64,000 nucleotides of DNA from Panthera uncia (lineage: Eukaryota; Chordata; Mammalia; Carnivora; Felidae): NCBI RefSeq assembly GCF_023721935.1, contig NC_064818.1:31510786-31574785 (forward strand), given 5' to 3'. A program made the position numbers and the translations under genes. Of the stretch, positions 11,711 through 21,535 are shown one piece after another; the first letter of the stretch is position 1, and each line of letters begins with the position of its first letter. Under the pieces are notes generated by a model. It made no database searches, was not told where the DNA came from, and was given only the letters and a program-made list of their open reading frames with translations.

Positions 11711-11890
11711 GGGGGCCTGGGTTAAGCTGTCAGTTGGTTAAGTGACCAACTCTTGATTTCAGCTCAGGTCGTGATCTCACAGTTCATGAGTGAGCCTCTC
11801 ATTGAGCCCTGTGGGAGTCTCTCTCTCTCTGCCCCTCCCCCACTCGCACAGGCACATTCTCTCTCTCAAAAAAAATAAGTTAAAAAAAAG
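11711..11890 (+). mobile_element. SINEC_Fc-like SINE, diverged
   Basis: Head GGGGGCCTGGGTTAAGCTGT with lesions in the A box. CTTCTGTGTC at 11701 and CTTCTGTATC at 11891 form the target-site duplication. Confidence 0.87.
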
Positions 11891-12629
11891 CTTCTGTATC
11901 TTTACTGACTTTGTATCTGCTTGGCCTATCAATTATTGGAAGATACGTCACAATCTCCTCCCATGATGATGGATTTCTCAATCAAAAAATTAAATTAAAA
12001 AATTAATTATACAAATTTGGCTGAATCTACTTTGGGGATGCTCGAGTGGGTACAAGTTTAAAATGATAACATCTTGGTAAATTGTTTATCATTATGTAAC
12101 AGTACTCTCTGTTACTAATATTAATTCTGTTATGCCAACTTCATAATTTCATTTTGGTAGTTGCCTAGTGTTATCTTTTTCCTTTCTACTACTGCAACCT
12201 CATGGATGGATGTATCTCTGGTAAAGAGCATATAACTGAATTTTGTTTATATCTTTCTTATAATATCTTAAGCTGTAAGTTTATTCATTAATGTGTATCA
12301 TTAACGTATATATATGTCTGGACTTCGTCCTGCCATCTTACATTTAAATATTCATCCCACTTTTTTCTACGCTTGTTCCTTTTTGGATTTAATTTCCATT
12401 TGTTCCTTTTTCCTTTTTCTCTCTACTTGTTTATTATTTATATACTCTTAGATTTACTTTAAAATTTTTACTATGTGCATTTAGCTTAACAAAGTTAAAG
12501 AAATATCTTAACACCACTCTCCCCAAATAATAATACAAAAAATTAGAATACTTCAACTTCAAAATTCTCCTTAGTCTTGACTTACAGTGCTCTTAGCTGC
12601 CAGTTATGTTAACTGAACAATGTTAGTTC

Positions 12630-12790
12630 TTTTTTTTTAAAGTTTATTTATTTATTTTGAGAGAGACAGAGACAGCGTGAGCAGGGGAGGAGGAAAGAGA
12701 CGGGGAGAGAGACAATCCCAAACAGGCTCCATGCCATCAGCGCAAAGACTGATGCAGGGCTCAAACCCATGAAGTGTGAGATTGCCACAG
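12630..12790 (-). mobile_element. SINEC_Fc-like SINE, 5'-truncated, minus strand
   Basis: The tail and body are present (ATTTATTTATTTTGAGAGAG), but the tRNA-like head is missing beyond GTGAGATTGCCACAG. Confidence 0.85.
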
Positions 12791-12825
12791 TTTTTTTTTT
12801 TTTTTAAAAACTCTCCCAAATATAT

Positions 12826-12965
12826 GGGGCACCTAGGTGGCTTAGTCAGTTGAGCATCCTACTTGATCTCAGCTCAGGTCTTAATCTCAGGGTTGTGAGT
12901 TCAAGCCCCGCATTGGGCTCCATGCTGGACGTGGAGTTACTTTAAAAACAACAACAACAATAAAC
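12826..12965 (+). mobile_element. Short carnivoran tRNA-derived SINE
   Basis: It lacks the CT-rich 3' part: after the B box it goes GGGCTCCATGCTGGACGTGG to AGTTACTTTAAAAACAACAA. AACTCTCCCAAATAT-like sequence flanks it at about 12809 and 12970. Confidence 0.85.
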
Positions 12966-13435
12966 CCACAACTCTCTCAAATTTTATAAAATAGTTATTT
13001 TATACAGACACTGTTTGCCATTTTATGTATCTACCATTCTTTTCTGCATCTCATTCTAACATTCCTGTATCTCAGACGTTCTGGATTCCTTTTCCCTTTC
13101 CTGAAATACATCCGTTACTTGTTCCTTTACTGCAGATCTCACAGTGATAAAGTCTCTGAGATTTTGTTCATCTCTAACAGTCTTCATTTCACCTTTGTTC
13201 TTAAAGATTTTTTTTCCTGAGTACACAATTCCAGGTTGACCATTATTTCCTCTAGAAAATACTCTGCTGTCTTTTCACTTCCACTGTTGTTACTGAGAGG
13301 TCCTTATACCTGCCATCCCTTCGTGGCTGACTTCTTTCGAGATCTCTGTCTTTAGTGTTCTGCAGTTCTATCATGATTTACCTTGATATGGATCTGTTTT
13401 TAGTTATTCTGCTTGTGTTTAATCTTTTTTCTCTT

Positions 13436-13789
13436 ATCTATTACCCAAGCCCCTCTAATTTCTTCACATGGCCATCTCCTGTTACCCCATCCTCTCCCTC
13501 ATTAAACCTCATCCATACCTGGAATTTGCTAGACTTTTTCTTGCCTCAGGGCTTTTGCTCTATATTTTCTTTTGCCTAGGACAAAAGGTGAGAAGAGCCT
13601 TCCCACCTCTCCTTTGCCTGCAAACTCTCAGTCCCTTAGATCTCAATTCAGTATCGGATCCTTAGAGACTTTCCCTGACCCTGTCCTCCTCCAGTCCACA
13701 TTGCTATGATAGTTTCCTCTTTAACGGAGCACCATTTCCCCCCCCCCCCCCCCCCCCCCGCCTCACCTTTATCACACTTTGCAATTATA
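13436..13789 (+). mobile_element. L2 LINE, part 1
   Basis: CTTGCCTCAGGGCTTTTGCT and GACTTTCCCTGACCCTGTCC are L2 hallmarks. The element resumes after the MITE at 13790 and ends with the typical L2 3' terminus near 14275. Confidence 0.75.
13738..13759. repeat. Poly-C tract, 22 nt
   Basis: Uninterrupted C22 within the L2, 30 bp before the MITE. Likely length-variable and error-prone in sequencing. Confidence 0.95.
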
Positions 13790-14113
13790 GTTGACACTCG
13801 AACAATGCAGGGGTTAGAGGCTCTGACCCCCATACAGTTGAAAATCCATGGATAACTTTTGAGTCCTCCAAAATTTAACTACTGACCATCCACAGTTGAT
13901 GGGAAGCCTTACTGGTAACATAAACAGCCAACTAACACGTATTTTGTATGTTATATGTGTTATGTACTGTATTCTTACAATAAAGCTAGAGAAAAGAAAA
14001 TATTAAGAAAATCATAAGGAAAACAGATTTACAGTTCTGTACTGTATTTACTGAAAAAAGCCTGCATGTAAGTGGATTCGTGCCACTCAAATCCATGTTG
14101 TTCCAGGGTCAAC
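13790..14113. mobile_element. Pogo/Tigger-like MITE, 324 bp, flanked by TA
   Basis: Terminal inverted repeats GTTGACACTCGAACAATGC and (complementary) TTGTTCCAGGGTCAAC are clear. TA dinucleotides at 13788-13789 and 14114-14115 are the expected Tc1/mariner/pogo target duplication. The internal part has no reading frame. I recognise the sequence as a common mammalian MITE but do not assert its Repbase name. Confidence 0.88.
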
Positions 14114-14115
14114 TA

Positions 14116-14280
14116 TTCATTTATGTGTTATTTGTTAGCATCTGTTTCCAACATTAGTCTGTAAACTACGTAGGGATAATGACTGCACCTGGCTTTATTC
14201 ACCAGTCTATATTCACAGCCTAGCACAGTGCCTGGCAAACAACAGGCACTCAATAAATTTTTGTTGAATAAACAAATGAC
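14116..14280 (+). mobile_element. L2 LINE, part 2 (3' end)
   Basis: CACAGTGCCTGGCAAACAAC then GGCACTCAATAAATTTTTGT and TGAATAAA: the canonical L2 3' terminus. Confidence 0.85.
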
Positions 14281-14329
14281 CAAATAAAAATCCAACATAC
14301 TTTTTACATGGTACAAAACAGTGCTTCTA

Positions 14330-14610
14330 GATCTGTCCTTGCTATTATTCCCTTTTCCAAAAATGCTACTCTCTTGGCCTGTGAACTCCTTATTCAGCAA
14401 AGAAACCTTCTCTGTAAAGTCTTCCTTTACAAAACTTGCTCACCCATGAGCAGAGTTTTGCTGCCCATCTACGCACCTCTAGAATCTCAACCAGAGCCCT
14501 CACCCGACTGTACTCTAATTACTGACATCTGCCTCCTCCTTAAGACGGAAGCCCTGGAGTCTACTGCACCACACACACTGGGCATCTGGAAAATGCCTGA
14601 GGGAAAAGAA
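14330..14610 (+). mobile_element. Second L2-like fragment
   Basis: GAACTCCTTATTCAGCAAAG, then CCTTCTCTGTAAAGTCTTCC and GAAGCCCTGGAGTCTACTGC follow L2 order. An overlapping 111-codon open frame at 14308-14643 is explained by this repeat. Confidence 0.55.
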
Positions 14611-16200
14611 GCCTGGAAATGCACTGCAGGGTGGAATAACTGATGGAGCCAGGTCTTTGAGGAAATAAGAAGGAATGAGATCAGGAGAATAAGAGGTTAG
14701 CCTCATCAGAGATAATGCATGCCATTCTTCAGAAAGAGAGTGAAACTGAGTGGGTTAGGGGTGATGAGAATAGCAGACTGTGAGGGGAAAAAGGAAGGAA
14801 ACTGAGTTGACTTTGTATTGTCAGGAAAATGTGAGGAAGCCATTCTTCTTAGAGGGGCAAGGATGGAAGCTTGCGTGACAGTACCAGACAGAACAGAACA
14901 GCCACTGTGTTCAATACTTAAGTCTTAGCAACAGCTGACTACTAAGTAATGAGTAAAAGATTGCCACAGCTTCCTTACCCAGTCACGCTTTACCAAACCC
15001 AAGGAAGCATCAGTAAGTAAACCTCTCGCTGTCCCAGCTGCAAGTTTCCAGACGAAAAATCTGACCTAAGCAGTTCTATCCTTTTAAAGGTCAGACACTT
15101 CACACTCAATCATTTTGAGGGAAGAAATCTCTGATTTAAACTACATGAAATCATACAAAGAAACTTGAATGTGTTTTTATTACAACATGGTCTCTCTCCC
15201 ATGCCTCTTGTCTTGAGCAGGATCTCTTCATATAAACAAAAAGATTTAATGTTCCTTTAAAACAGACCATGTCTTACTCAATTCGTATCAATTTGCACAG
15301 CCTTCCAAAATACCCTGAACAAAGGAGGCATCTGAATTGCTTTAAAATTGAATTAAATAAGAGGTGTTTAAGTCTCTTAGTAATTACCACACATTTAAGG
15401 AGGGAATTTTACAAATCTTTTTGAAATAACATAAACAGGTCTCTCCCTGTGGAAAAGGAATGGGCAAAAGAGGAAAAAAATGGGCAGGAAGAGAAATGGG
15501 AATTATTCAAAAATCTTCTTGGTTGATCACACTAGTGGATTCGGTGGATACTTCATAAGATCTTTCAATTTACAAAGCCTTGACAATAGTAAGTGTGCAC
15601 AATTTCTAAGGGCTGGATCTTTGGGAAAATAATGGGTGTATTCACCTTTGGAGCACTCACCATTCCATTAATGTGGGTACCAATCGTGTCTGAACTCTGT
15701 CTTCAAAAGCCACCTAGCTTTTATAGCTCTTATTTTCTTCCAATCTCAAAAACATTATTCTTTACACTTGAAGGCCTTCTATAGAACCAAGAGTCTAACT
15801 ATTAAAGCAAAAGGTAAAGATACCCAATGGAAAAACTCAAAGTAATGATTTTATTATCTCTTCCCAGTAACCTCTCTTTTTCCCTCTGGGGGCCACCAAG
15901 AATAGAATAAATAAAAAACTGTGATGTCTATGACATATGCAGACTTGAAGCCATAGATTAGGAAAAATTCACTATTGTATTGCTGTAATCCCATGTAAAT
16001 TTTCCATATAGCTTCATGTTAACTGTATGTCTATAAGCTATCAAAGACTTCAGTTTTACAACAGTAAGGTTTAAACCAGTATGAACAAAAATTAAATCCC
16101 GTAACAGATACTAAGAAAGCAAATTAACAGAGGTCAGGCTAAGTGGCTATGATGCCCTATAAAACTATAAGGTTAATCAAGGAAACAAAAAATGTAATAC
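14611..16200. other. Intron with no recognised repeat or exon
   Basis: About 1.6 kb that looks like unique sequence, unusual for this window. No splice-bounded open frame with coding character was seen on either strand. Confidence 0.45.
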
Positions 16201-16204
16201 ATTT

Positions 16205-16718
16205 TAGAAGTGAGTCAGTCCAAAAGAATTGAAGACAGCTCCATTTACAATAGCCAAAAGGTGGAAACAACCCAAATGTCCATTAACTGATGAATGGATC
16301 AACTTGAAATGTGGTATCTCCATATAATGGAATGTTATTCAGCCATAAAAGGGAGTGAAGTACTGACATTGTTACAACAGGGATGAGCCTTGGAAAGCAT
16401 TATGCTGAGTGAAAGAAGTCAGGCACAAAAGGCCACATATTGTGTGGTTCCATTTATAGGAAATATCCAGAATAGGCAAATCCACAGTGACAGTAGATCA
16501 CTGGTTGCCAGGAGCTGGGGAGAGAATAGGGGGTATGGAAGAGTGACTGCTTAATGGGTACAGGATTTCCTTTTGGGGTGATAAAGATGTTCTGAAACAT
16601 TGGTGGTGGTGGTTGCACAATGTTGTTAATGTCCTCAATGCTAACGAATTATACCCTTTAAAATGGTTAAAACGGTAATTTTTATGTTATGTGAATTTTA
16701 CCACTTTCAAAAAAAAAA
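16205..16718 (+). mobile_element. Old L1M 3' end
   Basis: CCATTTACAATAGCCAAAAG, TGGAATGTTATTCAGCCATA and GTGAATTTTACCACTTTC followed by A10 mark an L1MA/L1MB-type 3' end. Confidence 0.85.
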
Positions 16719-16789
16719 GTGGAAATAAGAATTGGAACATAGTCTATTCTACTCAACCTAGCATACACACACTGAAAACCTTCTTTATT

Positions 16790-16967
16790 CTGGCATAGGG
16801 ATTCAGAGCATGGTTTTGCAGACTATATGTTCCTTAGCCAAACTACTTAAACTCCCTGAACCTCCCATCTATAAAACAGGCATACGAATACTATCCATCT
16901 TATACAGATGCTGTGAAGATAAAATGAAGATAATACGATGTAAGCACAGTGCCAAGTAAGAGTAATT
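16790..16967 (+). mobile_element. MIR SINE
   Basis: TTAGCCAAACTACTTAAACT CCCTGAACCT and CATCTATAAAACAGGCATAC match the MIR core in forward orientation. Confidence 0.7.
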
Positions 16968-17223
16968 GCTAAAAAAAAAAAAAAAAGTTATAATTTCCCC
17001 GGAAACTATGCAACCTTCAATATTAGAATTAAAACCTTACCTAGATGAAAGGTTGTTGCAGTAAGGTCTGTGGACCTTTGGAGATCCCTGAGACTCTTTT
17101 AGGGGAGCCCATGAGGTCACAACTATATTTATAGTAATTGTATGACACTGTCTGCCTTTTTCGTTGTAATGACATTTGCACAGACGGTGCAAAAGCAATG
17201 CTGGGTAAAACTGCTGGCACCTT

Positions 17224-17475
17224 GGGGCGCCTGGGTGGCTCAGTCAGTTAAGCATCTGACTTTGGCTCAGGTCATGAGCTCGCGGTTTGTGAGTCTGAAA
17301 ACCCGCACTGGGCTCTGTGCTCACAGCTCAGAGCCTGGAGCCTGCTTGGGATTCTGTGTCTCCCTCTCTGCCCTGCCCCACTCGCATTGTCTGTCTGTCT
17401 GTCTGTCTGTCTCTCTCCCTCTCAAAAATAAAAAAACATTAAAAAAAATTGTTTTTAAAACAAAACAACAACAGA
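17224..17475 (+). mobile_element. SINEC_Fc-like SINE in the hAT element
   Basis: Perfect 17-bp target duplication AAAACTGCTGGCACCTT at 17207-17223 and 17476-17492. It holds a TGTC microsatellite at 17394-17412 within its CT-rich part. Confidence 0.95.
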
Positions 17476-17940
17476 AAAACTGCTGGCACCTTAGTATAAA
17501 CTAAGGCGGCGGCAGCAAATTGTATGAGCAGCAGTATATTCTTCACTATATATACATGGTTTTTAAAAAAAACTAGTTTCATTTATCCTTGATGAAACTG
17601 TAAAAATAATCGATTTTATTAAATCTCAGGCCTTGAGTACATGTCTTTTTAATGTATCTGTGTGATGCAATCAGCAGTATGGATAAAGCAACTGGGCTGT
17701 ATGTGGAAGCAGATGGCTGTCTGGAGGAAAAGCACTTGTGAGGTTGTCAGAGCTGGAGCTGAACTAGCCTCTTTGTCCACGAACACCATTTTTATTTGAA
17801 AGAACGACTGACAGACAAATTACGGTTATTCAGACTTGGCTATTTGACAGACATTTTCTCAAAAAAGAACTTCAAGGAAAACAGTATTTTGGGCCAATAA
17901 TAAAATTTAAGCTTTCAAGTGAAAATAAGAATTTTAGAAA

Positions 17941-18237
17941 ATGTGTCTCTGCTACCATGAGCTTGACAGCAGCTTCTTAATACTTAAAGTCTGTGGTGAA
18001 ATTAATAGTGTGATCAATACATTTTTAACATCGCATAATGAAATATGTCAACATTTGGAAGATGTGCATAACTCAGTGAACCAGTATTTTCTAAATGACC
18101 AATACAAAACTGTGCATAGATTAAAGGTCCGGTCAAAATATAAAAGAGATCAATGGATTTTAGTGCAAGAGTATGAAATGTTCGCTGATAGGATTTCTGA
18201 CCTTTACCGAACTGTAACTTGTCAAGTTTTAGTGTAG
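17941..18237 (+). pseudogene. hAT-Charlie transposase C-terminal remnant
   Basis: An open frame of 98 codons lies in the orientation of the surrounding transposon. It contains HLEDVHNSVNQYFLNDQ, which I recognise from the hAT transposase family that also gave rise to domesticated genes such as ZBED5, FAM200 and the GTF2IRD2 C-terminal part. Those proteins continue toward the dimerisation region (motif near TTYLCE); here the frame ends before it. No start context, promoter or intact 5' region is visible, so this is a decayed transposase, not a gene. The acidic/hydrophobic pattern FADRISDLYRTVTCQVLV at the end fits the family only loosely. Alternative: a fragment of a captured copy of such a host gene, less likely because transposon noncoding flanks are present. 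Confidence 0.72.
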
Positions 18238-18663
18238 TATCAAATATCCAGAATTAGCTGAAAACACTGAAAGTACTCTTTATTTTTCCAAATACGTTTC
18301 TGTGTGAGTCCAGGTTTTCTTGTATACTTCAATCAAAACAACATATTGCAAAAGACTGAACAGAGAAGCAGATATGAGAACCCAGCTGTCTTCCATTATG
18401 GAAATTTACAAAAATGTGAAGCAATGCCTATCTTCTCACTAAATATTTTTGGTTTGGGAAATAGATTTTTCATGAAAAATGCATTATTTATGTAAACAAA
18501 AAATATTACTATTTTTAATGAACCATCAAATATTAAATTTCTAATTTTAATTTCTAATAAGGTAAATATTGATAACTATAATCCATATAAAGAAAGCTCT
18601 CTCGTGGCCTCAATAATTTTTAAGAAATTAAGTGATTATGAAGACAAAAAGCTTGAGAACTGC

Positions 18664-19841
18664 TATCTTATCGTTCACTGTTTTTGTTCGCAAAACTGAA
18701 AAGTAATCTACTCCATACACAGGAGCCCTATAACTGGTGAAGACATCGGACTGTTATAACTCACAATGCAAAGGAAATGATCCATACCAGATATCAAATT
18801 CCAAGCTCATAAGAAATGTTTTGGGATGTCCTGAAAGAACAATGCGTCCCTACTTTTTAAGACAAGGTCATTAGTATGCTATTTAGGCACATGCCAGGTA
18901 TCCAAGACAAATCTGGTCCAAAACACACACAACATCTGATTCTATACTGTCTTTTCCTTCCCCCCGCCCAGCCCCGCCCCAAATTCACTTCCAATTGAAA
19001 CGAGCTAGAAGATAACTGAGATTACCAATTTGAATTGAAATATGAGAAATCTTACAAGGGATCCTCTAGAAAAGCAAATCAATTCGGGGGCTTGCCTAAA
19101 GACTTTCATTTTCTCTGGAGGGTTTCTGATTCAGGGTGAGCTCTGTTCTATCCCGCCTTAATAAAAAGACCACAAAAACAAACTTCCAATTCAAGTTTAG
19201 CTCCTCTGCTCCCAGAAGACCTTGAATAGACTAATAAACAGCACTAACATTAGAAATGGCTCTGGATGCCTAAACTAGCCTCAGAAATAGCCTGGGTCAT
19301 AGACTGAGAATCCCTAGAAGCGATCTGTGTAGTAACAACAAAAATAAAAAAACAGTAAACATCTGTTGGTATGTGTTTTGAGGATGTTTGTATGTGCTAA
19401 GCACTGTTCTAAGCATTTCATGTAGATTAGCTTAATCCTAATAATCTTATAGAGTTTGTATAGTTATCATCACATTTTGTCATGGTATTCACTAGATCTG
19501 TGTTATGTCACTTTTGCAACGAACTACCATCCTAAAATGCCATCCTTTCTGCCTCCTATAGACTGAAAAACATGAAGAAAGCATACATCATAAAAACTAG
19601 ATTGCTACAATCAATATCCACCATCCAAGTAACTCAATAATTATCAGACTAAAATCTGATACTTTTCCTATAACAAATTCCTCTTTTAAGATAATTGCTT
19701 ACTATTTAAAAGAAAAAAAAAGAATTGACACACTCTTTATGATAGTAAGATCTCAAAGAAAAGGAACCAAAACTTGTTGAACTTCTAGCAGTGCTTTTAG
19801 GCACCTCTTGATGGAAACAAAGAAGCATTCCAGAAACATAC
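18664..19841. other. Intron below the 19842 exon; one MIR
   Basis: Apart from the MIR at 19355, no repeat is recognised. A C-rich run (CCCCCCGCCCAGCCCCGCCC) lies at 18960-18980. Splice-proximal sequence at 19700-19841 shows nothing unusual. Confidence 0.45.
19355..19462 (-). mobile_element. MIR SINE fragment
   Basis: GTGCTAAGCACTGTTCTAAG followed by CATTTCATGTAGATTAGCTT is the MIR 3' half in reverse. Confidence 0.75.
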
Positions 19842-19961
19842 CTGTTGGAGCCGTCTTTCATATGGACTTTGGCATAAAGAACATCCACCATGCCGGGATC
19901 ATCGTTCATGTATTCTATCCCTGCCATCTCTACCTCTAAGGGTTTGCCCCCAGAAATGTCA
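19842..19961 (-). CDS. ASCC1: ASCC1 internal exon, central strands of the 2H-phosphoesterase-like domain
   Basis: This 120-nt exon starts with the T that completes GA|T (Asp), then gives 39 codons reading DISGGKPLEVEMAGIEYMND followed by DPGMVDVLYAKVHMKDGSN, and exits with AG of a split codon (phase 2). The acceptor is CCTTTGCAG|TGACATT; the donor is AACAG|GTATGT with GT at 19840-19841. The sequence matches human ASCC1 almost residue for residue in memory. In human the next exon starts (R)LQEL and carries the second HxT motif (HATVMN); no such exon was found between 1 and 19841 on the minus strand. An open reading frame continues past the donor into intron for about 45 codons, which is chance readthrough. 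Confidence 0.95.
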
Positions 19962-20369
19962 CTGCAAAGGAAAAATGTTAGATTTTTACAAATGTTTAAA
20001 CTAAGAGGGCCATTATATTTTAAACACAGTTATTATACACAAATATTACCAAAAATAAAATTGTTGGGAGGTTTTTTTTTTTACTAACAATATTATCTAA
20101 CCATCCTTCTAATTTCAAAATTGCATTCTATGCACACCAACTAGAAATACAAGTAGTTCCAAAGTCACACTACAGTTGTCCCAATACCGGTTTATTAGTA
20201 CTCACAAGAAAAAGCCAAGGAATGACACTTCTGATTGACAAAGACATTTAATGAGTTGCCCATCTCTTGGGTTTTATTTCATTATTTCTATAAGCTGCAA
20301 ACAGTATTTTACTCATCTAACAATGGTGGAGGCATAAAGTGGTATAACATCCTAACAGCAATATTTATA

Positions 20370-20930
20370 AAAAGTCTTCAAGAGTAGAAACCCTTTGTCC
20401 AAGCAACTCAATTTCTGGGAGCCAAACCTAAGGAAATCATCATGAATTCAGCTACGTATCCAACCATAGCTGACAAAGGAAGTTCTTTACAGAAGAATTC
20501 CAACTAATAAACGCAGAAGTAATGATGAAATCAGGGTATCACCATTTTGCAACCCCTGATGAAATAATGGATGAAGACAATGATTAGCAATGGCTGCTAA
20601 AACTTAATGGCAAAAGGCTGAAATATAAAGAAAATATAAAGAGGGGAGCTCTATAACGATGGATCAGGCTAACCACACCTGAACCCACTGATCAAACTTA
20701 TCACACACACACACACAAAAGAACAACCAGACAATACTATTTCCTGATATGATGTAACAGGTTACACTTATACTCATGAAAAACAATTTGGGCACAGGGT
20801 TTGACTGAAGCTTTGTCTGGAACAACCAAAGATTGGCAACAAATTAAATATTCATTAAGGTTTTAAGAAAAGGTGCACAACAATGTACATGCTATATATT
20901 ACTATTTGTGCAAAAGATGGGAGTAAGAAA
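20370..20930 (+). mobile_element. Old L1M/L1ME fragment (tentative)
   Basis: AGCAACTCAATTTCTGGGAG and CAACCAAAGATTGGCAACAA resemble the degenerate L1 ORF2 end. A short (CA)n lies at 20702-20717. Confidence 0.45.
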
Positions 20931-20933
20931 ATT

Positions 20934-20973
20934 TATATATATATACATATATATATACATATATATGTATATA

Positions 20974-21028
<55 letters not shown>
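20934..21028. repeat. Compound (TA)n(TG)n(TA)n microsatellite
   Basis: About 95 bp of TA/CATA units around a (GT)9 core at 20975-20990. The overlapping isoleucine/tyrosine open frames on both strands are artefacts. Confidence 0.97.
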
Positions 21029-21294
21029 CCATTCCCTGTACGTATAAAAAATCTCTGGAAAAATCTCTTGCCTTTAAAGAAGAGAGCAGGATGCTTGGTG
21101 GGAATAGCAGTGGGAAGGAAACCCTTCACTGCATATCCTTTGAATCTTTAAAATCTTGCACCATGTAAATGTATTATCCATTAAAAAGTTAATATAAAAA
21201 ATATATGCAAAAGAAGCCACACATAAGTTTATAAAATGCCCATATATGCCAAAGAAGCCAAACACAAAAGTGTACAGACTGATTTCTTATTCAT

Positions 21295-21535
21295 ATGACA
21301 TTCAAGAACAAGCTAAATTAATCTATGGAAATAGAAATCAGAACAATAGTTGCTGCTGGGAGAAGTGAATTTACTGGAAAAGGTCATGAGGGAACTTCAT
21401 AGAGCGATGACAATGTACTACATCTTGATTTGGCTGAAGTTACATGAGTGTATGCATTTGTTAAAACTCATCAACTACACTTAAGATCTGTGCATTTTAC
21501 TGTAAGTAAATTACACCTCAAAGAAGAAATACAGA
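21295..21535 (+). mobile_element. Old L1M 3' end
   Basis: CATTTTACTGTAAGTAAATT ACACCTCAAAGAAG is the 3' terminus typical of L1M families. Confidence 0.65.

Larger units (their letters stand above)
11684..13435 (-). mobile_element. Old L1M, minus strand, right part, with three SINEs
   Basis: CTGACTTTGTATCTGCTTGG and CCTATCAATTATTGGAAGAT are antisense phrases of L1M internal sequence, and TCTGCAGTTCTATCATGATT near 13360 is another. SINEs at 11711, 12630 and 12826 interrupt it. Confidence 0.6.
17052..18663 (+). mobile_element. hAT-Charlie DNA transposon (Charlie8-like), split by a SINE
   Basis: The 5' side has GGTCTGTGGACCTTTGGAGA and CCCATGAGGTCACAACTATA. The 3' side has CAATAATTTTTAAGAAATTA and AAAAAGCTTGAGAACTGCT, the known 3' terminal pattern of this family. 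It includes a 98-codon transposase remnant (17941-18237) and a SINE (17224-17475). The 5' terminal inverted repeat was not found. Confidence 0.8.

Noticed and set aside
20902..21168. Open frames rich in Ile/Tyr and Cys/Val on both strands
   Set aside because: Translation of the (TA)n(TG)n microsatellite.
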